From Heterobasidion occidentale (Eukaryota > Basidiomycota > Agaricomycetes > Russulales > Bondarzewiaceae): a stretch of 64,000 nt of DNA. The translations under genes and the position numbers were made by a program. The notes below the pieces were generated by a model. That model worked only from the letters and a program-made list of their open reading frames with translations. It had not been told where the DNA came from and did not search any database. How positions within the stretch are numbered: the first letter of the stretch is position 1; the number at the start of each line of letters is the position of its first letter. The DNA lies in the NCBI GenBank assembly GCA_039111635.1, contig JBCAQO010000013.1:1240001-1304000 (forward strand). Reading direction: 5' to 3'. Shown here one piece after another: positions 10,133 through 21,257 of this stretch.

Positions 10133-13100
10133 TCACTCTGATGGCACCATGTTCCAAGAGTAGCTGGACAATATTATCGCGGCCTCTGTCCGATGCCGCT
10201 CCAAGTGCAGAGCCATAATGTCCTCCTTGTGCGTGGACATCTGCGCCATTCTAGAGGAGCAGCTGGACGATCCCCTTGTCGCCCTCGGATGACGCCGCCT
10301 GCAGTGCATTTCCGTACTGTCCTCCTTGTGCGGTAACATCTGCGCCATTCTCGAGGAGCAGCCGGATGATCCCCTCGTGGCCATAGAATGACGCCGCCTG
10401 CAGTGCAGTTCCGTACTGTCCTCCTTGTGCGTTGACATCTGCGCCATTCTCGAGAGGCAGCCGGATGATCCCCTTGTGGCCATAGAATGACGCCGCCTGC
10501 AGTGCAGTTCTGTAATCTTTTCCTTGTGTGTTGACATCTGCACCATTCTCGAGGAGCAGCCGGACGATCCCCTCGTGGCCGATGCATGATGCTGCCTGCA
10601 GTGCAGTTTGATAACCTCCTCCTTGATGTTGACATCTGCACCAAAGTCTAGGAGCAGACGAACAATCTCCTCGTGGCCCTTGGACGATGCCGCCTGCAGT
10701 GCAGTTCCACGACGTCCTCTCTGTGCATTAACATCTGCACCATTGACAAGGAGTAGACGAACGATCCCCTCGTGCGCCCTACCCGATGCATACTGCAACG
10801 CAGTTCCGTAAAACCCCTCCGCATTGACATGATGCTGCACCCAAAGCAGTCTCATAAGCCCCTCCATATGCATTGATGTCCTCCCCTTCCATGATAATAA
10901 AGTAAGACAGTTCCACAAGACCTAACAATGATGCCCAATAGAGTGGACATCGCGTCTGATTTAGGCGTTCGGCAGCGCCAAGCTCACTTTAAGAAAATAG
11001 TGATATCCAGTGGTGAAATGGATGCCTATCCCGATGAAAAAGAGCTTTAACAGATTCTAGCAGGAGAGAGTGACGCTCGATCTCTTGAGGAGAAACATGT
11101 GTCCAGTGTTCAGCAGCATAGTGGGCGAGAGCGTATTCTATTTGAGGTGATGCATGCGTGTCGGAATTGGTGAACTGTAGCAGGATAGCGAGGCAGGCTC
11201 GACAAATTAACACTTGTGACAGTGCTGCGCTGAGATCAAAGCGCTGGTTGTAGGATCCCGATCCCGATCGTCCCGTGTCGAAATATTCTTTGACCGAGAA
11301 GTGTGACAGCTGCACATCGCCAGAAGTGGTCATCGTTATCAGCCCAGAGCAGATCCTCAACACGTCCTGTGGGTCCCGCAGTCGGTTGTCATCGTTGAAA
11401 GGGTCCTCATCATCAACATCGATCATGGCGGCGAATGCGACCTCCTCGAGGGTTAAAGGCCTCGTTGCAAAAAATAACCATCGAAGGATTCTTAAGGCAA
11501 TTGGGCATCCGCATCATCGATGTTGGACAGCATTCGTTCATATGTATCCCCCAAAGTCACTGGTAAAGAGGACAGTGCCCGTTTCAGCGTACCAAACGTT
11601 TTGCATTTCTGCAGTTCGTCCAGTTGACAGGAGACCATCGAAAGCTGGAAACCATGTGCTTAGTGATATGATATACTACCTCAAATGAAGGCGAAATAAT
11701 CTTACATGCCGCGGGCCCCCTTCGTAAGCGTCTCTTCGATCATATTTTTCTCCACATCTTTCCATCGGCTGAATTGCTGCTCTCTATCCAAACGGGTCCT
11801 GATATAAAGCATGATATCATGATCCACAATCGCGGCCTCGAGGTCGACCGTCTTGGCCACCATCACGAAGCGGTCTCGAATATCAGGCTCTAGCCGACTA
11901 GTGGCTGGCAAGTGTACGCCGTCAAGACCCCAAGTACACACTGACCCTATGAAATCCAGAAGCCGGCTACGTTCTGGATCCATACACTCGTCGAGGGCAT
12001 CTATCACTATATATGTGCGATAAAAGAGCCCAGAGATTTCTCGCAGCGCTGTTATCAAGGAATCATATGAAGGTTGCTCTGAACCTTTTCCGTGACCATC
12101 ATACAGCTTCTTCAGAGCATCTGGGGTTGTTGAGCAATACCGGGATAGCTGCATGATAAGAGAACAGACGAGATTTCGGACGCGTAGTTTTTCGGGTGTT
12201 CGAAAATCGTGATAGAAGTAAGCCAGAGCCAATGGCGGATCATGGCCATATTCTTGCTCAAGGTCTTCGATAATCGCCGAACTGTGGATTCTCAGTAGAT
12301 GGTTGCATGTTATGCACGCATACACTTCCCTTAAAATGGTTTTACCGCTCCCAGCTATCTCTACTCAGAGAACGGTATTGTGAGAGATGTGATAGACATA
12401 CGACGCCCGTGGATCCAAAGAAATGACTTTGGTGTCTTCTTCCATGACACATATTGGTCTCCATTTACAAGCCATTTTCCAGTCTCGCTGTGTCGCAATT
12501 CAAGCGCGTTATTGTGATTGGTCGAGGGGTCTGGGGGTGAAAGCCACTTCTAAACCATCTTGGCGAATTGACCATCTAGTGAGCACAAAACGAACATTAC
12601 TGAGTTGCATCATAGCCTTGTGACTTTGGGCTACAGCACGACGAAATTGTTTCGCCCAAAGACCATGGTGAAGGACATTTGAAAACCCACCATTTGACCT
12701 TCGAATTTCGTTCAAGATGATGTCTCTAGCAGATATGATCTCTTCTTTGCCAGCTACTCGTCTCATCTCATCAGAATCTGCAAGAAGAAACAGAGGTGTC
12801 GAGGAACGTACATCGCATCTGTTCCTCCAAGCTTGCCAATGTAGTGTTGACGACTGACAGCGTGACCGAGGATACCACCCGATCTTCTTGCTTGATCAAC
12901 CGATTTAGCTTTGCCATAGCGTCTTTGACGTCGTTGTCCTCCCTGATCGTGGATTTGAAGTATCGTTCTGAGCACTGAATCAGCTAAACTCGGCATCAAT
13001 GTCTACTCTGAGACTCACTCATCCGGCCCTCTTTGATGAGCTTTGTTGTCAAACCAATTACTGAAAGTAGCTGCGCCAGAAATTCAATGATAATCTTCTT

Positions 13101-13623
13101 GACCGGATCAGTGATCTTATGCTTGTTGTGAACCTCAAGACGGCCGAGAAATTCATCGAAATATTCGAACATCTCGACGATCGAATCATCATTAGAGCTC
13201 ACGCTCTTCGAGGCCTAATGAGGGGAGTCTATGTGTCAGATGATTGTCCTGGATGAGGTGCAGATCACTTGGGTACCTCGAGCAGCACGCGAATGCCTGC
13301 AAATATTGCTTTCCCCGGCGGATATTTCTAGATCATCTCAACGTCGTCAGCATTGCAGTCGAATCTACCAACCCAAGACTTACCGTGCCGACAGCCTCTC
13401 CCGTCATTTCCGCGAACAGCCCAACGAGACGCAAGACAGGCTTCATCTTGTCCCTAAGACGTTCTCCCTTCTCTCTGAACTGGGAGAAATCTCCATGAAC
13501 CTTCTGCAGTAAGTCATTTGGGGTATCGGTGTCGCTGATATGGACTTGGATTGCCGTTTTTGTATCTTGTTCGTAACGCTTCAGCGCAGACTTCCAAAGT
13601 TCTGCACACTGGGGATCCGCCAT
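10133..13623 (-). pseudogene. decayed STAND receptor: Goodbye - NACHT - ankyrin repeats
   Basis: The gene reads from ATG 13623 leftward. The N-terminus (ADPQCAELWKSALKRYEQDT) matches the fungal Goodbye domain, followed by the usual PPGKAIFAGIRVLLE helix. Next come a linker with WLSPPDPSTNH and a NACHT NTPase with Walker A AGSGKT, Walker B TYIVIDALDEC and the arginine motif ATSRLEPDIRDRF. The post-NACHT block DVQLSHFSVKEYFDTGRSG follows, then ankyrin repeats. Such proteins act in the cytosol as fungal NLR-like sensors in heterokaryon or non-self responses. Damage is clear. One base is missing near 11500 (the block ALRILRWLFFATRPLTLEEV is out of frame with the preceding exon). An ankyrin unit is deleted internally near 10830, a frame shift lies near 10626, and a Glu codon has become TAG at 10253-10251. 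The joint near 13020-12965 is also hard to splice in frame. The N-terminal and NACHT parts look otherwise well preserved, so decay is recent. Confidence 0.85.
10160..10880 (-). repeat. 99-bp tandem ankyrin-coding repeats (about 8 units)
   Basis: Units of 33 codons repeat with the pattern TALQAAS..GHEGIVRLLLENGADVN. Four central units (about 10253-10620) share long stretches of DNA, including the GCCGCCTGCAGTGCAGTTC stretch on the plus strand. This implies recent unit duplication or gene conversion. The right end has a truncated unit, and the left end has a unit after the premature stop. Confidence 0.85.
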
Positions 13624-14251
13624 GAGAGATAGTTTACACAGAGGTGCGGGGATTGAGGAAGGGGATGAGAGTGTTGGAGGGGAAGAGGAGAGCGCTCAAG
13701 AGAGGGGATGAACATGGTGCCTATGCAAGGTGCAAACCAAGTATGGCCAACTTTGGGGATGCACCGTATTAGGGGCTGTGCGCTAAACGCGATGGGAAGA
13801 TATAGTTCCGCGTCCGAGAATATATTTTGAACAGCCTACTGCACCCGAGGCTGTGCGCACTTGACAGCGCGAGTTCACTGCAATTGGCAAACACAGAGCT
13901 TTGGAGCCAAATTTGCCTGGGGGAGACGAGCAGTTGTTCTGATATGTCTTTGAAGGGTATCCAAGAACGAGCCATACCCTAGAGGCAACTTGGCTCAGCC
14001 TGCAACATAGTAAGAGCTCTTGATTTTACGTCGTGTCTTGAGTGCAACGTTGTGAGAAGTCGTGGTATGCTCAGTTTCATGCTAAACGGTGGGGTCGATG
14101 ACCGTTGTGGTTCGGGTGCAGTGCCGACGATGAGGAGAAATTGTCACCGGATGACGTATGGAGAGACCCCGGCTGACCCCGGTCACTGGATCTACTCATA
14201 CTCACCTTGGCTTGCTTTGCGACATCCATCCGCCTTCGCCAGAGTATAGAC
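13624..14251. other. intergenic between STAND pseudogene and amidohydrolase gene
   Basis: This is the shared divergent upstream region of the minus-strand STAND gene (start 13623) and the plus-strand amidohydrolase gene (start 14277). No strong core promoter element was recognised beyond AT-rich patches near 13800-13830. Confidence 0.4.
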
Positions 14252-14276
14252 ACGGCAGAGGACGACAGGCCTTCCT

Positions 14277-17200
14277 ATGAAGACCATTTCCAAGGGCGTG
14301 AGCCTCCCAGCCGCAGCCGACTACACTTCTCGGAGGAGCCTCGCGTCTGAAAATCGCATTTTTCGCGCTCTCAGGCTCCTGCTGCTCTGTTGTGCTGCCC
14401 TGGTACTGTCCTTCGCTCTTCCCAGATCTCCGTGGTCTCTGTTCTCCGCCCAACGGTCCACAAGGGTCCTCCGCGCAAATCTTGCACTGAGCCCTGCCGA
14501 CGAATGGAAGGACGACGTATGGCCGATCCGTCCGCCCACGTCCTGGGACATTTCCACTGACTTCCCTTACCCACGTGTGCTGGAGTATGATGTGCAGGAA
14601 GGCACCTGGCTGCGTCTCGATGTGAATCCAAAATCGGGGGACATCATATTTGACATGGCAGGCGACATCTACTGTCTGCCGTCCGAGTCCTACGCCCGCG
14701 TGAGGAATTCCCAGGCTCGCGCCAGCAACGTTGTCTTTGCACATCCTGTGGTATTAGGCGTACCGCACGACTCTGATCCACACTTCTCGCCTGAAGGAGA
14801 CAGGATCGTGTTTCGATCCGACGCGGAACTTGGTGTTGAGAATATATGGGTGCGCAAGTGGGCGGGATGTGTTCTCGAGAACCTGCGGCCCGATGAGCAT
14901 GGCATCGTCAGCGACGAATTACGGGAGGCTTTGGTTATGAAGGTGGAAGATGAACACATGCTGGTGAGCGGCGTCAAAGAGAACCCAGAGAGGAAGAGGA
15001 GGCGTTTACTTCGAGAGGGTAGACATGGAGGTGAGCTCATACAACTTGATCAGAGGACGTGACGTCAATGCAGTCTTACACCTCACAGCGCAGCGCGTAA
15101 CGAACGAGACTTACCGCTGGGTCTCGGATGCACGTTTCCACCCATCTGGATCCAAGGTAATCGCCACGAAATGGTACACGTCCGAACGCAGCCTCGGAGC
15201 CGGCGAAGGTTGGCAATATGACGTGCCGTCTCTTAGCGGAAATCATCAGGTCGAAGTTGGAGCTGGCAAGAGGCTTGTCGGCAGGATGCTGCCATCTGGA
15301 TGGTCGAGTGAGGATTATGGGGACCAGCAGATCGGACCGGAGCAGCTCATATGGAGAGGAGAGGACGCTGTAATTTATGCCAAGAACGTGCGAGACTCAA
15401 ATGGCGTCTTCACTTACTCAAAAGGTACGATATATGTATGCGGACTAGGTCTTCCATTACTTATTGAGGCCTGTCTCGTAGACGTTCATAAGGGTATCTA
15501 CGCCATATTCTCTACGAACCTCACAACAGGCAAAACTGAGACTCTGGTCCCCGCATTTCCGGGCGGTGCTAGTCGACCTGAGCTCTCACAAGACGGCAAG
15601 ACGTTGGCTTTCGTACGCCGAATCCGGGACAAAGAAGCTCTCGTCCTCAAGTGAGCAAGCTCATCCACTGTTCTCTCCGTGCATGATGTGACAATGAAGA
15701 GCAGAGACCTCGAAACAGGAACCCTTCACGATGCATGGTACGGTCTCACGTACGACCTGAGCACTGTTTCCGCCCCGATGGGCACCTACCCCTCCTATGC
15801 ATTCACCCCGTCCGACGACGGCATCATCATATGGGCAGACGGCAAGATCTACATTGTATACCTCACCGTCAATATCCGGGGCGAAAAGGTTGCTGCAGGG
15901 GACCCTGCGATGATTGGCTTCACTGCGCACATCGAGAAGCGGCTCGCGGAGACGCGCAGGAGCGTGACGGACCTGCTGACGCTCGAGACGCAGGAGCGCC
16001 AGCGCGTGCATGCGTTTGAAGGGCTGAGGGTCGACGCGGTTGGAGCTCGGGCGATATTTCAGGCTGCGGGCGCGACGTACGTGCAGCGTGTGGGCGGGAG
16101 CCCATCTGCAGATGCGGAGAAGGTGCCGGTGCTGTACGCGGACGCGCCCTACTACTCGCCGACGTTCGTTCATGGAGCGGATGACCTCGTGCTCCACGCG
16201 CGCTGGTCGAACATTAACTTCACGACGCTCGAATTCGCAAATCTGACCTCCGGCACGGCGTACGAGGTGCGCGGGCTCCCCCTCGGCCGGTATTATTCCC
16301 CGGTGGTGTGCGAGTGCGTGGGCAACCGCCGGAAGATCGCGTTCGTGAAAACCGCAGGCGATGTGCTGACCGGGAATGTCGTCGCCACCGCCAACCCCGG
16401 CATCTACGTCGGCGACCTCACGCTTCCCAGTCCTGGTACATCAGACAGCATCGTCGTCGTCGAGCACCTGCGTTTCGTCCCGTCTGAGATTGATCTCGAC
16501 GACAAGCTCGACATCAAATTCGTGCAAAAGAACGCCAAGATCTTGGTGCAGCAGGGCAGAAGGGCGTTCCTAGTCGACTTGGCCGCGGGGCCGGACGCGT
16601 TTGGGGAGTACGTGCACCAGGATTTGGCTCAGGGGAAGATGTCGACCCAGATCGCTGTGTCGACACAGGAAGAGGCTGGCAGCGGGAAGGCGGTGAAGGC
16701 GGGGGTTGTAGCGTTCACGGAGCGGTACCACGTGTACGTCGTGTCGAAATCGTCGCCAGATGTCCCGGTATGGACGAAGCCGGGGAACGCGACGAGAGGT
16801 GTCGCGAGGCTGAGCTTGGACGGCGGGCACGATGTTGCGTGGAGTCGGGATGGAAAGAAGCTGTTTTGGTTCCTTGGTAAGTCGTGCTGGTTCCTGTGCG
16901 TTGACGAGCACATACAAGGTTTATCTGACAATCTTACTTTGGCCAGGACCCTATTTGCACTCCATCGAGATTTCGAAGCTGGATCAGTGCTCATCTGAGA
17001 TTGCTAAGGATGGGGACACGTTCGGGATCGCGTGCGTCGCGAAGCTACTCCAGTACCAGGAAGTACTCGTCGACTACCCCACCGCCATCCAGCGACTCAA
17101 GGAAGACGCCCTCATCTCCTATAGTCGAATGTCGGCTGCTTCTGCTGCGAACGCCGACGTCCTGATCATTGCCAATGCGACAATTTTGACTATGGAGGGC

Positions 17201-18861
17201 GAGACATTCGCGGAGGCGTCTATCAGGGGAGGCGCCCTTGTGACCCGTGGCGGGCTTATTGAACAAGTCGTAGAAGGTCAGAATCTGCGTGTGCCAGAGG
17301 GCGCCACAGTCATTGATGCGCAAGGCGGTAAGGAATACACCAAATCGTGTAGAAGTGGATCTGATGGTCTTCTGTAGGATTTGTTGTCCCTGGCTTTATC
17401 GACGTCCACGCGCACTGGGCATCAGCTATCGGCGAAGGACCATACCCAGCTTCCTCTTGGGAACATCAGGCCTTCCTTGCATATGGCGTCACCACCGTGC
17501 ACAAGTAAGAGTTCACTTTCTGCTTGTAGTTGTGAATTATCTTCTGAGACCACCTGCTCAGCCCTAGCACCGATACAGTGATCACGTTCGCGGAAAGGAG
17601 TCGCGTTGAGAGCGGACAGATCGTCGGGCCTCGAGTCTTCCACACCGGCACGATCATCTACGGTGCCGGCAATGCGGAGTATCATCAAGATATCGTGGAC
17701 GACGCGGAGGCGTATTCGGCGCTGCTTCGAATCAAAGTAGAGGGAGGCCCTGCTAGCTTCTCCTATAAGAATTATAACCTGCCATCGCGGTACGTTGCAA
17801 GGTTCTTGTAGGAGATCGACGTTTGCTGATGATTCTCTGTAGAGCCGCTCGTCAGAGGCTTTTGCTGAATGCTAGGAATTTGAGCATGCTCTGTGTCCCC
17901 GAAGGCGTGAGTTTGTATTTCATGATGCATCATGGTTTACTCACATGTCTCTCAAATTAGGGAATGAATTTAGATTGGGATCTGACCTACATCATCGATG
18001 GTATGAGAGGTCCTTGCTGCTTGGAACCAACTGATCTGAAGGAATCTTGATAGGCATGACGACAGTCGAACACTCAATACCTGTTCCCAAATTGTACGAT
18101 GACATTTTGACGCTCTTCGCGAAAAGCGGAACGGGCTCGACGCCCACTCATATTGTCAATTATGGTGGTGCCTGGGGCGAGCAGCTGGTCTGGGCGACCG
18201 AGGATGTACCTAATGATCCCAAGTGAGTGTGTGCTCCTTGCTCATCTTAGATCGTTCTGACATTGTATGATGAATCAGGTTGAGGAGATTCTTACCTCAT
18301 GATCATCTAGAAGACATCTCTGAATCTACGGCGCGGCCTTTCAACTGTGAGTGCTCCATTCCTTTGAGACACAATATTCAAATACACGATCCACAGCTTT
18401 CGCGCTGTTCAACACATCGACTTCCACCGCCAAGATGGTCCATAAGGGGCTTCGTGCGCACATCGGCGCTCATGGGGAGAACCCCATCGGGTTGAACTAC
18501 CATGCCGAAATGTGGTTCACAAAGCAGGGAGGACTCTCCAACTACGAGGTCCGGTCTACGTTCCATTACAAGGCTGAATGTGTCTGACCGACGAATGGAT
18601 ATGCAGGTGCTCCGTGCTGCGACGTCCGACGCTGCCGACACGCTAGGTCTGCTGCCGTCGCTTGGATCTCTCACTCCGGGCAAACTCGCCGACTTCCTGG
18701 TCTATCCTCCGGGATTCGATCTACTGGAGGACGACATTCGCGGATCGCGTTCTATACGTTACGTTGCAAGAGGAGGCAGACTTTGGGACGCGGAGACGAT
18801 GCGCGAAGAGTGGCCTACCAAAGGAAGGAAGCAGGCGTTGCCTCCTTTCAATGAGGATTGA
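14277..18861 (+). CDS. membrane-anchored TolB-like beta-propeller fused to an amidohydrolase
   Basis: A very large multi-exon protein, over 1000 residues. The N-terminus is a type-II signal anchor (RALRLLLLCCAALVLSFAL at about residues 28-46), so the rest probably faces the secretory lumen or outside. A TolB/WD40-like propeller follows (DVNPKSGDIIFDMAGDIYCL, VSDARFHPSGSKVIATKWY, SRPELSQDGKTLAFVRR, HDVAWSRDGKKLFWF). The C-terminal third is an amidohydrolase. It has NATILTMEG at its start, the metal-binding HxH in VVPGFIDVHAHW, a Lys in RIKVEGG, His in TTVEHS and RAHIGAHGE, Asp in AATSDAA, and the closing LADFLVY strand. Introns were traced with matching phases through the hydrolase part, and the stop is at 18859-18861. 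The boundary near 15653-15705 is uncertain. The substrate is unknown; known relatives with this plan are annotated only as amidohydrolases. The leader is duplicated at 7804. Confidence 0.85.
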
Positions 18862-21203
18862 TTCTCGTGGTATGTTTATCTCCGATATTATGAATGATTT
18901 TGGCCGCTTCGAGGATGGGATGTTGCTCCTTCTTTTCGTCTTCACTTCCGGGATCAGAACAGAACAGCACGACACCATCAAAGTCTCAACACCAGCCGAT
19001 ACGCCGATTGTCTTGGGAGTCAAGCGCTGAACAATACAATCGTCGATGCCTGCAGGCGATGAAGCGAAATTGTTTTGTCGATCCGAGTATCTCTCAATCT
19101 TCCTAGGATCAAACTATTGTCACTCATTCATCCGAGCTCTTCTTATCTGCTTGGCGAGACAAAATATTCTTCCTGCTCTTCGGACCTATCTTGATCTTTG
19201 GCCGCGTCCTTCATAAAATCTTGACTCAAACTTCAGCAAATCTCCTGATACATTAGCCTCGTGTGAATACTGCCTCCGTCTAGGTTTCGGCTACGAGCTC
19301 TTGCCTTTCCCAAGCGCGATTATTTCCTCATCCTGAACGGATATAATCCTCAAATGTAACACATTAGGTGCCTTAGAAGACTTTGCAAATATCCTCTAGA
19401 GCAGGTTCCTATCATTCTTCTTTGCTGCGGGAGCCGGCGTAATGAAATATTCATTGATTACTGCGATAGTCCTATAGCTGTGAAAATCTCGCTTCACTCC
19501 TTTCCGAATTCTATCTCGGTATCTGGGTAGTGGGCCATACTTTGATTTCCCTATTATTATTTTTACGCCGGAATGCTTCGACCCTTTGCCTTTCTCACGG
19601 ATTTGGAGCCTTAGGACTTGACCTTCTCAGCACGTTCTATTGCCAGGTCCCTCAACGGCCCGACGACATTTCATCTGGAACGTGTGGGAACCCTTCCATC
19701 CCTTCCCCTCCCTTCCCTTTGCCTCATGGACCTGTGTCTTCGACCTGTAGCTGGCGATACGACATTCCCCCGGGACGCACCTGATGTTGCCTCACGATTA
19801 CAGAGCTTCACATATCATTTCTAAATGTTGTTGCCCTCACGTTGCGCTCCGGTCCCGATGAGCATCTTATCGCTACGCAATACGGTAGGTGCCAGTAGAT
19901 GCTGTCGATGTTGGATTTTGAACCCATCCAAAGCGTCCACAGAAGGTTTAGTTATCAGTTTCTCATGGGTATTTATGGCTACCCAAGGCCATCGGACATA
20001 AGTATCTGTGTACGCATAACTTACAAGGCTCTGCTTCTTGGAAGCTTCAGAAGCGGGACAGACTCATGAGCTTCTTATATACCCCGAGCTTGACTTCCCC
20101 GATCACTCGGCAATAAGTATCATCGAGAAAGGTCAGACCCTGCGATTCTTCAGGATACTCCCTTCAGGTCTCTCTAGCTCCCCTTGGTCTCCCTTGGTCG
20201 ACTTAGGATCCTAGACCAACATACGCTCCTCAGCGTTCTCAGCCCCAAATTCATCCGATCACAAAAGCGATACGTCATAGGTCTACCGCGCCAGTGCCCC
20301 ATTTCAACCATGGATCATGCTTCGCTTGACCGCAACGGCAACAGCGTCAGCAGCCTACGTCAGAGGATTCTCTCACTGAACGATCGAAAATACCACGCTT
20401 ATCTCGCATGACAAGGATTAGTGGAAGAGTCGCCCTGAAATCCCATTGATATGTATGTTTTTACCCACTACAAACATCGCAATCAATCCTACGAATGTGA
20501 CAAATCAAGTGCAGATGGCAGTTTAACTACAACTATGACGATGTAGACGTTATTTCACGTATAATTATAGATGTCATCTGATTGGCTCCTTCGGAACTCG
20601 GGCATGCTGCGTAAGGCCTGGCAAGGTGAGCAATTACTCTGTTCTCACTCAAACCCTTTTGTAATTGGACCCATTCCCGTGTCCATTAGGCGTGCAAGGC
20701 CCAGAAGATTCTCATCACCGATCAGGAAATGCGTTCGTCCTTGGCCATCGCTCGCTCTATGGTGATGGTGGCCTCCTGAGCTCGTGGGTGGCGGAACTTA
20801 GTCTCGAAATGTATGCACGACAGTACACCTTGCTCTCATAAGGTAAGTGCGGCTTATACGAGGGGAGAGGAACACCATCGTACGTCTAGATTCTTCCACC
20901 TCTGCTTTGGATATTAGGAAAGACGTTGGGGTTCCAAGCATTGTGAAGTTCTTCTCTTAGTCTGGCGTGTCATGTCATCCGCTTCTATCATGGTTATTGA
21001 CCGCTCTTCAGCCTTCTTCAGCCAGTGAGCACCATCTTACACCACTACATGACTCGCTCGGAGACAAACGCGGGATGTTATTCCTGGTCCAGCCATGAGG
21101 CTTTGTGCTCAAACAAAGGCGATGCCGTGTGCCCGTTCGATGATGTCCAGAGTACGTTCTATCAGGTAAGGCGATTCCACCGAAGTCTCCGGATTCATGT
21201 ATG
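18862..21203. other. long gene-free stretch
   Basis: About 2.3 kb without a frame that shows codon structure, a domain or linked splice sites. Short open frames at 19530-19824 and 20571-20765 are not supported. This could be 3' flank plus the distal promoter of the P450, or eroded accessory sequence. Confidence 0.45.
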
Positions 21204-21211
21204 TATAAAAA
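21204..21211 (+). promoter_or_regulatory. TATA box of the P450 gene
   Basis: TATAAAAA lies 47-54 bases before the chosen start codon at 21258. That spacing fits a fungal core promoter and disfavours the upstream in-frame ATG near 21201. Confidence 0.5.
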
Positions 21212-21257
21212 GACTGAAGTATCTCTGCAATTGAACAGCGACACCTTCTCCTGGATC

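Noticed and set aside
10174..10644. A 156-codon minus frame across the ankyrin array
   Set aside because: It is an off-frame reading of the 99-base repeats; the ankyrin motif appears only in another frame.
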